Shown piece after piece: positions 1 to 13,936 of a stretch of 39,739 nt of DNA. Source of the DNA: Boletus sp. NGJ (Eukaryota; Basidiomycota; Agaricomycetes; Boletales; Boletaceae); assembly GCA_019096195.1 (NCBI GenBank), contig JAGTXK010000093.1, positions 1-39,739 of the forward strand, read 5' to 3'. A program made the position numbers and the translations under genes. The notes beneath the pieces were generated by a model that did no database searches, was not told the DNA's origin, and saw only the letters and a program-made list of their open reading frames with translations. Position 1 is the first letter of the stretch; each line of letters starts with the position of its first letter.

Positions 1-1735
1 GGAGGGCTTTTGTAGTGGGGCAAATATGACAAGAGAATGGTAGAAAGTACCATTAAGTGTAGATGAGGGTGTGTAGAGTGTGAATAAATAATGGCTGAAT
101 ATCACAAAGTCATTTCAGCCACCAAGAGGGCAGGTTTTACCCTCAGAGACTTTCTCCCTCAAAAATTACTATACCTCAACCAGAGAACTTCTCTCGAGAA
201 GAACAAATCTCATCCTATCTGGAGTACCCCTCACAGACAACCCTCAGAGGACCTTGAGCAGGACCATCTTCATTAGTTTGGACTACTAGTTACATTGTTA
301 TAAATTAATAATTATGCACAAGGAATATATGACACCTTTTGGGAGAAAAACCTAAACAGGGCAATAAAAAGGAATAGATCCCCTGCAATATAATTCTACT
401 AGGACCCAAACATTACTGCTACTCTGCTAACTATCCACTTAAAGGGATAAGTGATAGTACAGCCAAACACAGCCCTGAATTGCATTCTCCTTATTAAACA
501 ATAAGATTGTCCTATCTAAGTGAACTAAGTGAAGTGTGAACCCATTCCAGCCTTATCTGGAACATCTCAACATCTCAACAATCCAACATATCACTGGATT
601 ACCAGCCACAAAGTTATTGCCTTTTAGAGCAATTGATTCATTTAACCTTCTAACTTATTCTAACAAAGCCTAGCAACCTAGTAGTGTTGACTGGCAAATA
701 TTTAGATGTGTTTACATTAGTAACACATTACTAACCAGACTGCAGTTGAACTCAATCAATTCCAATTCTTCAACATTTGTTGGAAATTGGCAAACAACTT
801 GCACTTAGCTACACTAAGTACTCAACTGACTCACATCTAGTTGATCTAGATACTGTTTCACCTAGGAGGTATATTTCCCCTAGCTAACAGTATTCTAACC
901 ACAGGAGGCAAAGCAAAAGTCTAGGAAAGCCTATTGTTTATAGTTTCCATTGCTTTTGCCTGCATAGAAGCCAGTGTGCTGATTGCTTTGCTGTTTAGCT
1001 TTGTCCTACTGATACATGTCTCGACTATGACAGACCATCTACCCTTCCTATCATCTTTATTCTATTCCAATTTTGCCTCTTCCTCACTCCTTTGTTTGGT
1101 CCTCTTGCATGCCACTGGACCACCTATACCACCACCTAATTTTTTTCTTGTTTCTATTTCACTCTAATCTCTGAAATATACATGGTGTTTTGTTTTCATT
1201 CACACAATCAAAGGTTCTCAAGTCAGTACACCAAAAATGCAAAGTATGTGAACAACAAAGTGTGAAAGTGCCAAAGCAGATGACCCTGAAAGCATGAAAG
1301 GGACTTTGAAGATGGTGGATCTACTTCAAAAGTAGCAAAATGCTTTACAAGCATGATTTCGAAAGTGTGCACAAAGTTCGTGAAAAGATTGGTAAAGTAA
1401 TTGTAGGATTTGCTGATGGCCAGCAATCAGCTGTAGTGTGCACAAAGGTTGTAGCTGGTGCACCACCATGTTGTGGCCGGCCCGGGATGGATGGACAACT
1501 GTTTGTGTGTTGTAAGGACTTCATGTCTATGTTGAATGAGTATAGAGACAAAGTGCGAGGCCACACGGGGAGTGCAAATCGCAGTCACTGTGGGTGGGGT
1601 TCACGTACAGCTCCTTGGTGGAGACAACTTAGTACACAGCCTCGCTGAGATCGCTCCGAAACGGAAATAAATCGATAGAGAACATACGTCCAACATGAAC
1701 GTAAAGAGTACCTATCGCCCAAGCAAAGAAAAACA
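1..1735. other. AT-rich gene-poor left flank
   Basis: About 1.6 kb of AT-rich sequence with many short A/T runs and no recognisable coding region. The open frames here (for example 91-276, 934-1167 and 1340-1648 on the plus strand) show no domain, no splice-linked extension and no similarity I recognise. Composition switches near 1635 to the GC-richer sequence that leads into the 3' end of CHO2. The stretch resembles the AT-rich repeat flank at the other end of the window. It may be old transposon remains, but I see no terminal repeats or coding relics to prove that. Confidence 0.5.
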
Positions 1736-4700
1736 CTACGAGACCAAGAGTTGTTTTGAAACTAAAATCCGATTAGCCAGCCTCGTCAAGTTCGCGTCCG
1801 CCACGATGACCTCGGGGACATACTCCACGTTGAATGCTTGTTCAATCGCAGTGCAAATGCGTTTCGCTTGGCGTTCTGACCAGAAACTAAAGTCGTCCGG
1901 ATCCCGCGGATCACCAGAGGCATCGCTCTCGTCGGAATTCGCGTTTGGATCGCGCATACCGCCGCAAGACAGGGGAACTAGATATGGATCGTTGTCCAAG
2001 CACAGGGGAATGACCTCAGTCAAACATTTCCTGATAGACGTAAAATCGAGGGATTTCGGCTTATTGACTTCATTGTTGTCATCATGCCAAAGGCATTTAA
2101 TCAAACCCACGGATAGCAATTATTAATGGTCAAGACTCACCGTATATTTCCAAAGCACCATCAATCCCGAGGACATTATGCTTGCCATCATGATGATACC
2201 GAACCTAATTCAACAGGAACGTACAAACGTCAATCATTTGGTTAGCCGCTCCAGCCACACGAGAAACACACCTCATATCGCCCGATTATCCATGGAAGGG
2301 TCGAACATTTGAAGACAACAGTCCCAGTTTGCGCTTCTGGGCTCCTCGAGGACACATTGGTGTTATGGACAGGTACGTCGCCATCCCATTCCTCATTGTG
2401 AACAGGAACCCACAGTCCAAATGATGATATCTTCGTAATCAATGTCGACTTGTTCGCACCAACCTATTTAACGCTCCTGTCAATCAATCACGTCAAGGAA
2501 AATGAAAACGCCACACCCTGTAGATTCCAATCCAATCACGCCGAGAGTGGCGCTGGGGAGCTTGCCACTTGACATGAATAGGCTCGCCAAGGTGAAACCG
2601 CATATCGCCAGATTTACTAGGAGAGATCGAGACGTTGTATTTGGTAGTATCATAAGAAGACAAGTCATTCGCAACGCGACTGAGAGAAGCAGAGCAAGAA
2701 AAACCAGACTGTCAATATCCGGAGCGGTAAATAGACAGTGAGAAGCTCACGTTATGACCAGACGTTCACGCGATTGTTGTAGAAGCACTTTGGTCTCTTG
2801 CATGACTTCTGATATCTTTGGTCTGGCTATGTGGGGTATCACAGCTCAAAATGCCACTGAGAGAAATGCATTCGGTTCGACTCACACTTCGCCAAAAATT
2901 CTTCGACGACATCGGCTGTCTCTTCAAATACTTTATCAAACGTCCCTTTGACTTCTTTTGCAACTCTCCTGATCTCTGGTGCATGACGCCCAGCGCGAGA
3001 CTCCAAAAGTTGCGCGTTTTTGCTCGCGACATTCTTGATAAACTTGACAAAACCTGCCTCCTTGCGTAAACTATCTCCGTACAATTTTCGCATGTGAGGG
3101 CTACGCGGTAATCAGTATACGACGTCAGGCGATAAGCGAGAATCAGCCGGACTTACGTCTCAACATTGTGCAAAAACCACCAATGTGCGAAGAATCTCAG
3201 GACAGCAAGGAGGCCTACAAGTTTACTTCCGCTGACAAGCGCGAGTCCGAAGAATGATGCACCACTCATGAGCTCAGGATTGTCGAGATAACTTTGGACC
3301 TTCGTTTGGCAATGCTTCAAAACACAAACTTGGGAAATAGCTCACCGGAAGATGCCAGTGTATTCCAAATGGGCAGGGAAGTCTTCTGCAAAGAAATCTC
3401 CGTAAAACCACCCTAAGGTAATAAGTCAACATCAGTGAGCGTCCTTTGATGAAACTGAAATCCATACCGAAGACGCCGAGAACTTCATACGACTCCATGG
3501 CCGCCCATATGTGAAGGCCAATCAGTAACTTTCAGGAATGAGCAGAAAATACACCACGAATAAAACAAGAAGGCGCACCGCCCCCAGTGTATGGCACAAA
3601 AGATCGTCTCCTTCCGACCACGATTTCGGTAATTCATACGTCTTCACGGCAAGGCCAACGAGGGAAACTGTAAGAACGGTATAAGCGGGGAAGAAAAATA
3701 CGGACAAGGGAAAATAAATACTATAAGTCATGCACAAGCTCATATTACACAGCGACTTCCAATTCGTGAACGCCTCCTGCACTGCACCGTCGCCATTATC
3801 GTTGGCAGGATAGGGGTAGTTTTTGAGGAAATGGCGAACAAGGAACTTGGACCGGCTTTGCGCCTGCAGGAGAAGACCCAAACCAAAACTGTGAAAGATG
3901 CACCAGGCCGATGCGTGAGCGAAATGCAAGGCCAGGGTCGCGCGATGTGACATGATTGGGAGACTGGAAGCAACCAATATGTAGAATATCAGCAGCACCA
4001 ACATCGCATCAGAAGACCTGATACGTAAAGCATTCGGTTGAGCGAATTCATTGGACAAGTTCTCCGATGAGCAGCCTACCGTAGTAAATCGATATTATGA
4101 AGCCCGACAACGTCACGTCTGAAATATTTGTGATACAGATCATGCTCTGACACTGGTTGCTGCCGTACACGAGTTCTCCTGAGAGACTCGTTGCTCACGC
4201 GTGGGGTACAGAGACTCTTGCTCGGCTTCCGGGTTGGTCCTGGCGCCTCGACTTCGGTCTCAAAGTCAGTTTCGGACGCAGTCTCTCCCTCAGTTGCAGG
4301 TGGAGTTGAAAGTCCGTCCGTGTAGTCTTGGTGGAAGGTCGCCGGTGGCGCAACGTTCTGCTTGCGGGGACCAGTCGACGCAATAGGTTTACGTACAGCA
4401 ATTGGTTGACGTTTCCCATACATTCGCTCGATATCTAACGCAACGTCAACGTTTGTTGTCAAAGAAGTGTAGCAAGACGTACGCGGATTCTCGAAAAACA
4501 CCAAGAAAGCAAACTGAGCAGCATGGGCGACCAGACTGGCGAATAACACGGGATAACTACCAACGATCAACGACAGACCGTAGTAACCGGCATAGCCTAT
4601 GAGACAACTAATGTTCGAATATCTCTGGAGGGAACGGGTGGAACAACCTACCGACAGAGTACATCGGGTGCGGTGCGAGCTCGAACACGCCATCGAAGAC

Positions 4701-5697
4701 CAGGTTACCGCGTTGGAAGAAGACATCACCCCAGTACCAGCCGTAATCCTTCACGACACCGTGTGCTTCCGTTTTGACCCAGAGGTTGAACGCGATCAGC
4801 GCGATACCGCCAATCCAGCTGACAAGGTGTCACCAGCGAAAAAGGGTAGCTGTTTCACGACAAGTACCTACCGCAAGACGTGGACAGTGAACGAAAGTTC
4901 CACAGGAACTCGGAAACAAGAAAAGGCGAACATGCAATACGCCAGAAAATCACTGCGGCATGACCGTGAGCCTATCAGCGTGACTACGCGGGCAACGCTC
5001 GACGTACTTCAAGAGGATGACATCGACCAGCTGTCTGAACAACAACCAACTGTTGTATTCCAACGGAAGTTCCTAAAGGTGACAGGAACGATCAGCACGC
5101 GATCAAGCCAAATCTCGATACACCCACATCGAAGGAGTAATCTTTGCCCATCTTACCAGCAAGCTGTGCACGAATCCAGTTTCTCATGGCAGGTTTACGA
5201 TTCTGATCAAGCCATCCCAACCGCTGGATTTCTCGAACGATCCACTTCTTCTTGCTCTGTTTCGTAAGAACCCATCCCAAGCCAGCATCGTACGCAGCAC
5301 GCCAAAACGCAAAATAGACTAGGAAGAATACTTTGGACGCTGACCGAGGTAAGACATAAAATAGGACGAGTTGGAAACCCAGGAGAGATAGATTGAGAAT
5401 GTCTAGGTGGCTTTTCGGGTATGCAGGGTGAAATAGGGCGGTAAGGACATCGTGGGTAGTTGGAACTCGAAAGACTATTGGAAGACATATTTAGAGTGCT
5501 CTGGAAGCAGCGTCACATCAGAGCGGCCACGTACCTTGACCATTGGGGGTTTTACCCCACACGACCTCCTCTCGCGGGATGTTCAGACGGGGTTTCTCGT
5601 CTCGGTCATCAACGACATGAATCTCATCGACGTGGTCGGCTGTTCCTGCTGAATCTGAGAGCCTCTGGTGCAATCCCTGTGGACTCGCCAACACCAT
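1736..5697 (-). CDS. CHO2: Phosphatidylethanolamine N-methyltransferase CHO2
   Basis: Catalyses the first S-adenosylmethionine-dependent methylation of phosphatidylethanolamine in the ER membrane, towards phosphatidylcholine. The gene has many exons. The ATG at 5697 opens a hydrophilic head ending in [12 protein letters not shown] 60-nt intron (5475-5534) then joins in phase to [19 protein letters not shown], a strong CHO2 signature. Further blocks are [20 protein letters not shown] (about 5250), [18 protein letters not shown] followed by [14 protein letters not shown] (about 4500-4620), and membrane segments at 3522-4058. Next comes [20 protein letters not shown] with a long helical block (2839-3093), and the C-terminal [17 protein letters not shown]-type domain (FSFWSERQ here) ending in SKQLLVS. 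The stop is at 1736. The upstream frame opening at 5784 starts at TTG, so I prefer the ATG at 5697. Not every internal exon edge was resolved, but no disabling mutation is obvious. Confidence 0.94.
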
Positions 5698-6258
5698 TGC
5701 TGCAACTGACACGTCGAACGGGAGAAAACAGGAACGAAAAAATCGATTCAATAAATACGTCGTAAATTTACGTAAAGAAAACAAACATATGGCGGACCTC
5801 CATTTTGCAAAACGTTGATCGCTTCCAAATTAAGTAGAGACGTTCGGAGTTTCAATATAGGTGGGCTGTAGAGGCTTGCGTCGGAGTTCGAAAAAGTGCT
5901 TCTCTCTCAACTCTGAAAAATCACAAGAAATTTCAAGCTCTTGGCTCCAATTCTTTTATTTCAATACCCTTTTTTATTCACTCCTCGTTTGACTTGTTCC
6001 ATCGAGCGTCGAGTTGCTAATGTTAGGGAAGAACGAACTACGAGGCAATTTTTTTCGGATAACTTCTGTGCTGTAGAAGTCCGTCCCTACGAGGTGTCTC
6101 ACATCCTCCATTTACACAGATGATATCCACATTATACAAGGCTATTATGACCACGTCTACGAGATTTAGAAAAGATTCGTGCGTAGATTATATAGATCTC
6201 GAACGGACTCGCAGCAGTGTCATCTCAAAGTTCACCGGTTTGGAGGGCCCACCCACGG
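5698..6258. other. Intergenic: CHO2 promoter and OAT 3' region
   Basis: Between the CHO2 start and the stop of the ornithine aminotransferase gene, both on the minus strand, so it should hold the CHO2 promoter and the OAT terminator. A/T-rich patches occur near 5755-5800 and 5935-5990. I see no coding potential and no known binding site that I would defend. Confidence 0.5.
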
Positions 6259-8427
<2,169 letters not shown>

Positions 8428-8673
8428 GTTGAATGTTATTGAAACTCGTTGGTAATAAGATGCTACAACTTGGATGGTGAAAGTTGTGGTTCAACTTAAG
8501 AGGGAACCCCCGAAAAAAAAAGAAGATCCACGGCCAGCGTCTGTGGCTCTGGCTCAAGATCCGCCCGCACCAGCCCGATCTGTCCCGCGGTCTACTTACA
8601 ATCCCACCAAGGTGGCCAGTGGACCAGCACAGCACGTTCCACAATTCCATGTATACAATACAGATCGAAAATG

Positions 8674-10655
8674 TCATTGCAAGTCAGATGGCCACTCTTT
8701 CCGTCTTTTCCATCTCCCAGCGCTGTCAAAACGTGGATTAGTTGGATAGTTTAAGCCATCGTCAACGTGATGTCCGACGGGCACTAGAAGCACGTCAGAG
8801 ATCAGGTGTTCGGAAAGCTAGCACGAGGGGAAACACGTACGAATCCACCACCATATGTTCTTCCCCATCACTGCAACCCAGTTCGCTCTGCGACTTCCCA
8901 GCCACCACAAATTGCCTTCGATGCCAATTCTTCCCCATTCACTATCCCACACCTCTCGTGTCCGTCGCTTTGCACTATGATAACCCAAGTTAGAAAAGTC
9001 ACAAGGACTCGGTAACATTGAGTTAGCCGGGCGCGTGTGATGCACGCCACAAAGGTCCGACAATCGGGCATGTAAAAAGACGCACCCTATCTGATACCAC
9101 TTGTACATTTGCGACAACAACTCTTGTTCACGGTCTCGCATCGACCTGAAACCGAGTGACTCGACAGTCGTTTGGTTCAGTAGAATGAGATGAAGCTGCG
9201 AAATGAGTAAAAGGCCGCAAAATAACCCATAGAAACCAGCACTGGCAGGTGTTTCGTCAGTCACAGCAGGAATACGAGTTCAGGAAGCAACAACGAACAG
9301 GGCTATTACGACAATCTGCTGGGGGTCAAGTGTGGGGGCCGAAGTGCGTGGCTTAACGTTGAGAGCTAGAAGCGTCAAAAACGTCCAAAGACAGAACAGC
9401 GTTGCCCATTGGAGGAAATTGACGAAGAACTTCCGGTGCAAGCTATAAATAACAACGAGACAACGTTCAGGGGACGGACACACCTTCTGATTAAATGCAC
9501 CGACACATTGCCCGATCCCTAAAACGGAGGACGTATATCGGTTTGCAAAATTCTCAGGAAAAGTAAGTATACCCACAGGGACAGTGATGGTCATACTTTA
9601 AGATGCACTTGACACCAGATCAGAGCGACCGAAGACGCAGGCGACAAAAAAAGCGACTTACTGTACCACATGATCTACAATGATGCGCCCGGGATGGCTT
9701 GACAATTTGACATCTGCTGCAATACCGATATTCCGGTAAAAGTACTGGGGTTGTTGTTGGACGTCGCGAGAACATCGGCGGAGGAACGGGAGGTCTCGGT
9801 TGGTGTTGATTCGCATGGGTGGGGAGCGTTGTGGTATCTGTGGTATGCGGGGACTCAGGGTCCCGAAACCCATCAGTAGCACGTGCTTCTTCGAGACCAC
9901 GGGTCGATGCTTGTGAGTGAAAACTTGGCTCCGGCCTGGCAACCGAAGAAGGAACTTGCGATGCAACTATCTTGCTCTTCCCAGAACCCAGTGATGATTG
10001 TGGATGATTATACTTTCTTGCAGGCTCACGTGTGGGAGGATGGTAAACGTTGGGGGTGAGAGACATGAGCTCATAAGAAGTTCCGCGGAGGTCAGTGGAG
10101 TTGAGCGTTGATGATCTGCCATTATGGTCATTGCCTGGTCTAGTGGTTCTCTGGGCATACTGTGGGCCGGCAGAGGTACGGGAATGAGTGGAAGAAGTTG
10201 GTCAAAGGGGTATTTATTTGGAGCGCCTACCTCCCGTGCATTGCCGGGGAAAGTAGTAATCACCTGAACACATTGCGGCAGATCAGGACATCTTTCGGCG
10301 CCAGAGCGAAAAAAAAAAAAAACGTACCACGACATAACACCAAGACATCATGAGTAAGAAGAAACAAAATACGACCAAGGATGCCACTGGACACGACGAG
10401 GGTCTCACGTCATCGTCAGATCAAGAGAGTGAAGCACACACCTCCTGTCGCCTGGTTCCCTAGCGCACTACTACTCTTTACGATCATGTCCCTGCAGAAT
10501 CTTCCAGCGTACACATACGCCGAGTAGCCGACAATGAGGATCGTGAGGCCGACGGAGAACTTGCGGACTATCCATGGTTGTGGCTTGCTTGCCTCCCTGC
10601 GACGCACCCGTACCTCCTCCACAACACCGCAGCAAAAATGGTCCGTCTGAGACAT
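8674..10655 (-). CDS. DHHC-type protein S-palmitoyltransferase (PFA family)
   Basis: Transfers palmitate to cysteines of membrane-associated proteins. The ATG at 10655 gives MSQTDHFCCGVVEEVR, followed by the first membrane segment (FSVGLTILIVGYSAYVYAG). A proline-rich loop runs to the zinc-binding cysteine-rich domain YCSRCQIVKPSRAHHC at about 9670-9740. The active site spans an intron: CILKYDHHCP plus T of exon one and GG of the next give DHHCPWIGQCVGAFNQK (about 9500-9600). Later membrane segments include QWATLFCLWTFLTLLAL. A TTxE motif (TTVESLG, about 9160) is followed by GRIGIEGNLWWLGSRRANWV. A last intron leads to ILPVGHHVDDGLNYPTNPR, and the stop is at 8674. The frame starting at 10694 begins with GTG, so 10655 is preferred. 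It looks most like the PFA3 group, but I cannot fix the subfamily. A second DHHC gene, AKR1, is at 26.2 kb. Confidence 0.92.
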
Positions 10656-10876
10656 GCCCTGCTGACCAGGTCTCGAGAGAAGAGGTCGTTGCACGACCAG
10701 CTGAGCCGAAGTTCAGAGTGAGAGTTGAATGTCGTGCGGCATCCGAGACGTGCGATTACATAAGTTTACTCCTGGGTCTGTGCTGGCTCGACAGCAGAGT
10801 CTTAAGCAAGTTTCAACGGTCATCACGGATCAGGACGGGGCTGGCCAGCGTATGACCCGTTTGTCTCGCCACGACC
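10656..10876. promoter_or_regulatory. Shared divergent promoter, palmitoyltransferase / RPP14
   Basis: 221 bp separate the start codons of the minus-strand palmitoyltransferase (10655) and the plus-strand RPP14 gene (10877). Both promoters must therefore lie here or inside the neighbouring gene's 5' end. I see no TATA box or other site that stands out. Assignment rests on gene arrangement only. Confidence 0.5.
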
Positions 10877-11246
10877 ATGACATTAAGCCATCTGCCACCC
10901 ACGCATTATTACATACGCCTCTCCATGGAGCCTCGTTGCACCGACGTCCTGCGCATAAGAAAGTCACTCCAGGATGCACTCGCGGACATGTTTGGGCTCA
11001 CCTTTGCGAGCACCTACGTCGATGTGTTGTCGGTCAATGAACCCGGATCGGAGACGGTCGTTCGCGTCGACTCAGAGTACGTCCCAGTCTGCCTTTGGGT
11101 GTGTGTCGGCTGAAGTGGATCCAAGAGACGCGTCGAGAATTTTGGCTGCCATCGTTGGAGCATCCCGTGCTTCTATCAAGTGTTCTGCTCTGAAAGAATC
11201 TTCATTTCTCCCGTCGCTCGTGTTCGACGATCTCGGCGCACCGTGA
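10877..11246 (+). CDS. RPP14: RNase P/MRP protein subunit, Rpp14 family
   Basis: Small protein of the Rpp14/Pop5 family, a component of nuclear RNase P (tRNA 5' processing) and RNase MRP (rRNA processing). The ATG at 10877 follows an in-frame stop. Exon 1 (10877-11076) reads PTHYYIRLSMEP, then LRIRKSLQDALADMFG and TYVDVLSVNEPGSETVVRVD. A 49-nt GT-AG intron (11077-11125) joins it in phase to EDASRILAAIVGASRASIKC, ending at the stop 11244-11246. The product is 106 residues, close to the family size. The order (a Y-Y-x-R-L strand, a helix, a second strand, then R-V-D-S-E-D-A and a helix) fits Rpp14. The short C-terminus and weak family conservation limit certainty; Pop5 is the alternative. Convergent with DCN1, 105 bp apart. 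Confidence 0.75.
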
Positions 11247-11351
11247 CAAGCAGTGTTGTGATGGCGAATCAACGTTAGGCGGTCGCTAGGAGGATCGATC
11301 ACATGCAAACTTCTCTACTACAACGAAGAATGTGCACACAAAGTACGTAGT

Positions 11352-12581
11352 TCATGCAGCGGAATTACATTTCTTGGCCCATTCAACGAACTGGTCTATG
11401 ATGGTGGGCCAAGCGGCTTTGATGACGTAGAAATATCGTCAATTACATACCGCCAAGGAAAGAACACACGACGATTACCTTGGTCGTCATGTTTGCTAAA
11501 GTCCCCGTCAAATGAACGGATAAAGTCTGGGAGCTGCACTCTTCTCGTCAGCAAAGCGGTGGCAAAGGGGCTTCCGTACGAACCATCTGCCAGGTATCTT
11601 TGCTCACAGCGACGTCATCCCTCGCTTTCATATACTCCAACCACATCTCCGTGTGTTCTCTCGTCCATCCCTGACCCACATCCATGTCGACATCTTCCTC
11701 ATCATCGGCCGGTGCATGCCTCAACGCTTCCCTGCCCACTGCAAAGTACAGCAGCGATTTCCAGTACTCGAGTGCGGTATCTTTGACTGGGTACGGATGA
11801 GTCAGGGGTCGATCCCAGACATGGCACTTACCAAGGCTCCGCTGACCCTCTGAACGTGCAAAATTAAAAGTGTAATTGTATACCGTGCGGAAGTACGTCG
11901 GATCGGAGCCAAGCTTGGCTTCTAAACGTGTGAGCGCGGTCTTCATCCCGTCTATGGTGTCGCACCTGTGCACAATTTGCATCAACGGACCGGAATCGCC
12001 GGTGGGGTGTGGAGCAGAAGCTGACCCAATGCTTTTCCATCCATCCATCCATCCCTTCCTGGTCCACTCTCCTAGACTAGGCGATTGAAGCTCATACGCG
12101 AGCGATAAGAGTTTTGGCGTATCATCCTCTCCCTCCAGGTCCTCCGCGTCCTGTTTGAAACCCAGTTCTGTGAAGAACTGGACTGTACCCTGAGTGGAGA
12201 TCAGGTCTCCGTCTGGATCTATCGCCACGGATCATCCAGGTTGCCTCACCAGGGGTGATCGGACCACTGTTACCTTTGTATTTCTCGAAGAGGGTGGTCA
12301 ATTTGCTCGTCGATGCACCGGAGTCTGTTCTGCGACTCCCGCTTTCCTGGAAGAAGGCATCGATGGCTGCATCCAGTCGTTTGTGCTTGTCGAGGTAGCG
12401 CCTGGCCTCCTTGAGTCTATCGGAAAGCGATCACGGATAATCCGAGAGGGATGGCTCGTACGATGCTCACGATGCGCCAGTTATGCTGCAAAAGTCAGCA
12501 TAGGTATCCTTGGTCGATCTTGACTAGTAGTGAGTGTCAACGACATGGAGAACGGCGCGCGGTCTGGGGTCAACTGACCAT
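11352..12581 (-). CDS. DCN1: DCN1-like cullin neddylation ligase
   Basis: Scaffold-type E3 that promotes transfer of NEDD8/Rub1 to cullins. A UBA-like head reads TYADFCSITGAS and, across an intron, LKEARRYLDKHKRLDAAIDAFF (about 12360-12500). The PONY/potentiating domain follows: VQFFTELGF, LLSLAYELQSPSLGEWTRKG, VYNYTFNFARSEGQRSLG (about 11840), and, across another intron, DTALEYWKSLL. Then come DVDMDVGQGWTREHTEMWLEY and KDTWQM, and further introns lead to LPDFIRSFDGDFSKHDDQ and AAWPTIIDQFVEWAKK. The stop is at 11352. The start is tentative: an in-frame stop precedes the SRSTKDTYAD block, so I propose a 3-nt first exon (ATG at 12579-12581, donor GTCAGT). A 31-nt intron at about 12229 is needed to keep frame and is unusually short. 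Confidence 0.9.
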
Positions 12582-13936
12582 CCGTGTGTGGCCGTGAACA
12601 CCGACGAATGTTCACGTCGGGTATTACTGGCAAGTGTGTCTTGAGAGATGCCAACGAACGGGTCGAGATAAGCGAGCCGCTGGCATCGAAACCCCAGGTC
12701 ACGTGCGACCGCATGCTGTGTTCGAATATTAGGGGCTCAAGGGTCCCGCAAATTCGTGATTCATCCAGCGGCCTTCCATTTTCATTTCGCAGCGCACGAC
12801 AGCGTCAGATGGGCTGTTCCTCCCCTCTTCTTCTGAGGCTCGCAGCCGAGCACGCCTTGTTGGTTGCCGGTGTGGCACCAGTCAATGACTCGCGTTGCTG
12901 TGAGTTCCCCGTCAAGTTTTCTTTTGCCATTTGGGGATGGTGGCTTCGCCCTATCTATGAACATGTGCTCCAACACATGACACACCGGTCTGAAGCACGA
13001 AATGAAAAGATGCCTTGTATTGATCGCCTGAGACTTCCATTCTCTCGCAACCCCTTTTGGACGGGTGACCATTGCGCCATGATCTAGGGCACATCCGGCT
13101 TAGGCCCGAGACAGTTATGTCAGTCCATTCTGCCATTGACCCCAATGACGCTGACAGTTCCACGTCATTTCCTATCGCGGACTCGCGGATCCGACCCCCG
13201 TGCTGAACGGGATATCCCACACACAGGTGATTGTGAGAATTCCTGATTTTTTTTTTTTTCTTTTTTTCGCTGTGTGACATGTTTTTTAATACTCGGTCCG
13301 GACGCAGGGTGACCCACTCCGACGGTTCCTGGCAAGGGAAACACTTCCGTCATCGCATTCCGTCATTCAAAATTGATCGATATCGGTGATTCATGTCGTG
13401 CGCCCGCGCAAAATGTCTTGGGCGGACGCATTAGAACCCCCGCCCCCATCTGCTTTACGAGCGACGGTCGCTGTGGGCGGATTAAAAAAATAAAAAATAA
13501 AAAATCTGAAACCCCGGCTATGTAACCATGCGTACATGCGGACCGTCCTCACGAAGGCGAACGCGTCAGGCACCTGCACTCCAAACTAGAGGTACCGATG
13601 CTTTGTGAGAGAAACCGGCCACCGGGATGAAAAGCAAAGGAGCCATTTTGCAAGGCACCGACGGAGAAGTTGATGCCGCGGGACTTGCCGGCGCTCGATC
13701 GTGATCATCTAGGGAAAAATATTTTATTTCTCATTATTATATGGAATAGAACACCAGGTGCCCATTCCGACGGGGTAGCTTCAAGCGATGGGCACAGTAG
13801 AATACACGTTATGATGGATAGCACAGATATTGGACTTGGTATATATGACAGGTATCGATGCGACGAGCGCGGGCGGATATACTTTTCAACATTGATCAGC
13901 GTCGAGCAGGGCAAAACATGCAGCGCACTCACAGGG
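12582..13936. other. Intergenic region between DCN1 and a proline-rich gene
   Basis: About 1.35 kb holding the DCN1 promoter side and the 3' side of the next minus-strand gene. Open frames here (12584-13087 plus; 13391-13579 minus) show no domain, and I leave them out. Low-complexity runs are present: a T run at about 13247-13266 and an A/T run at about 13485-13507. I see no RNA gene. Confidence 0.5.

Noticed and set aside
1340-1648. 102-codon plus-strand frame in the left flank, considered as a transposase or Gag relic
   Set aside because: No catalytic or zinc motif, and no terminal repeats around it.
4599-5267. 222-codon plus-strand frame
   Set aside because: It is the antisense shadow of CHO2 exons, whose conserved residues are on the minus strand.
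12584-13087. 167-codon plus-strand frame upstream of DCN1
   Set aside because: No domain, overlaps an opposite-strand frame, and composition looks non-coding; probably chance.
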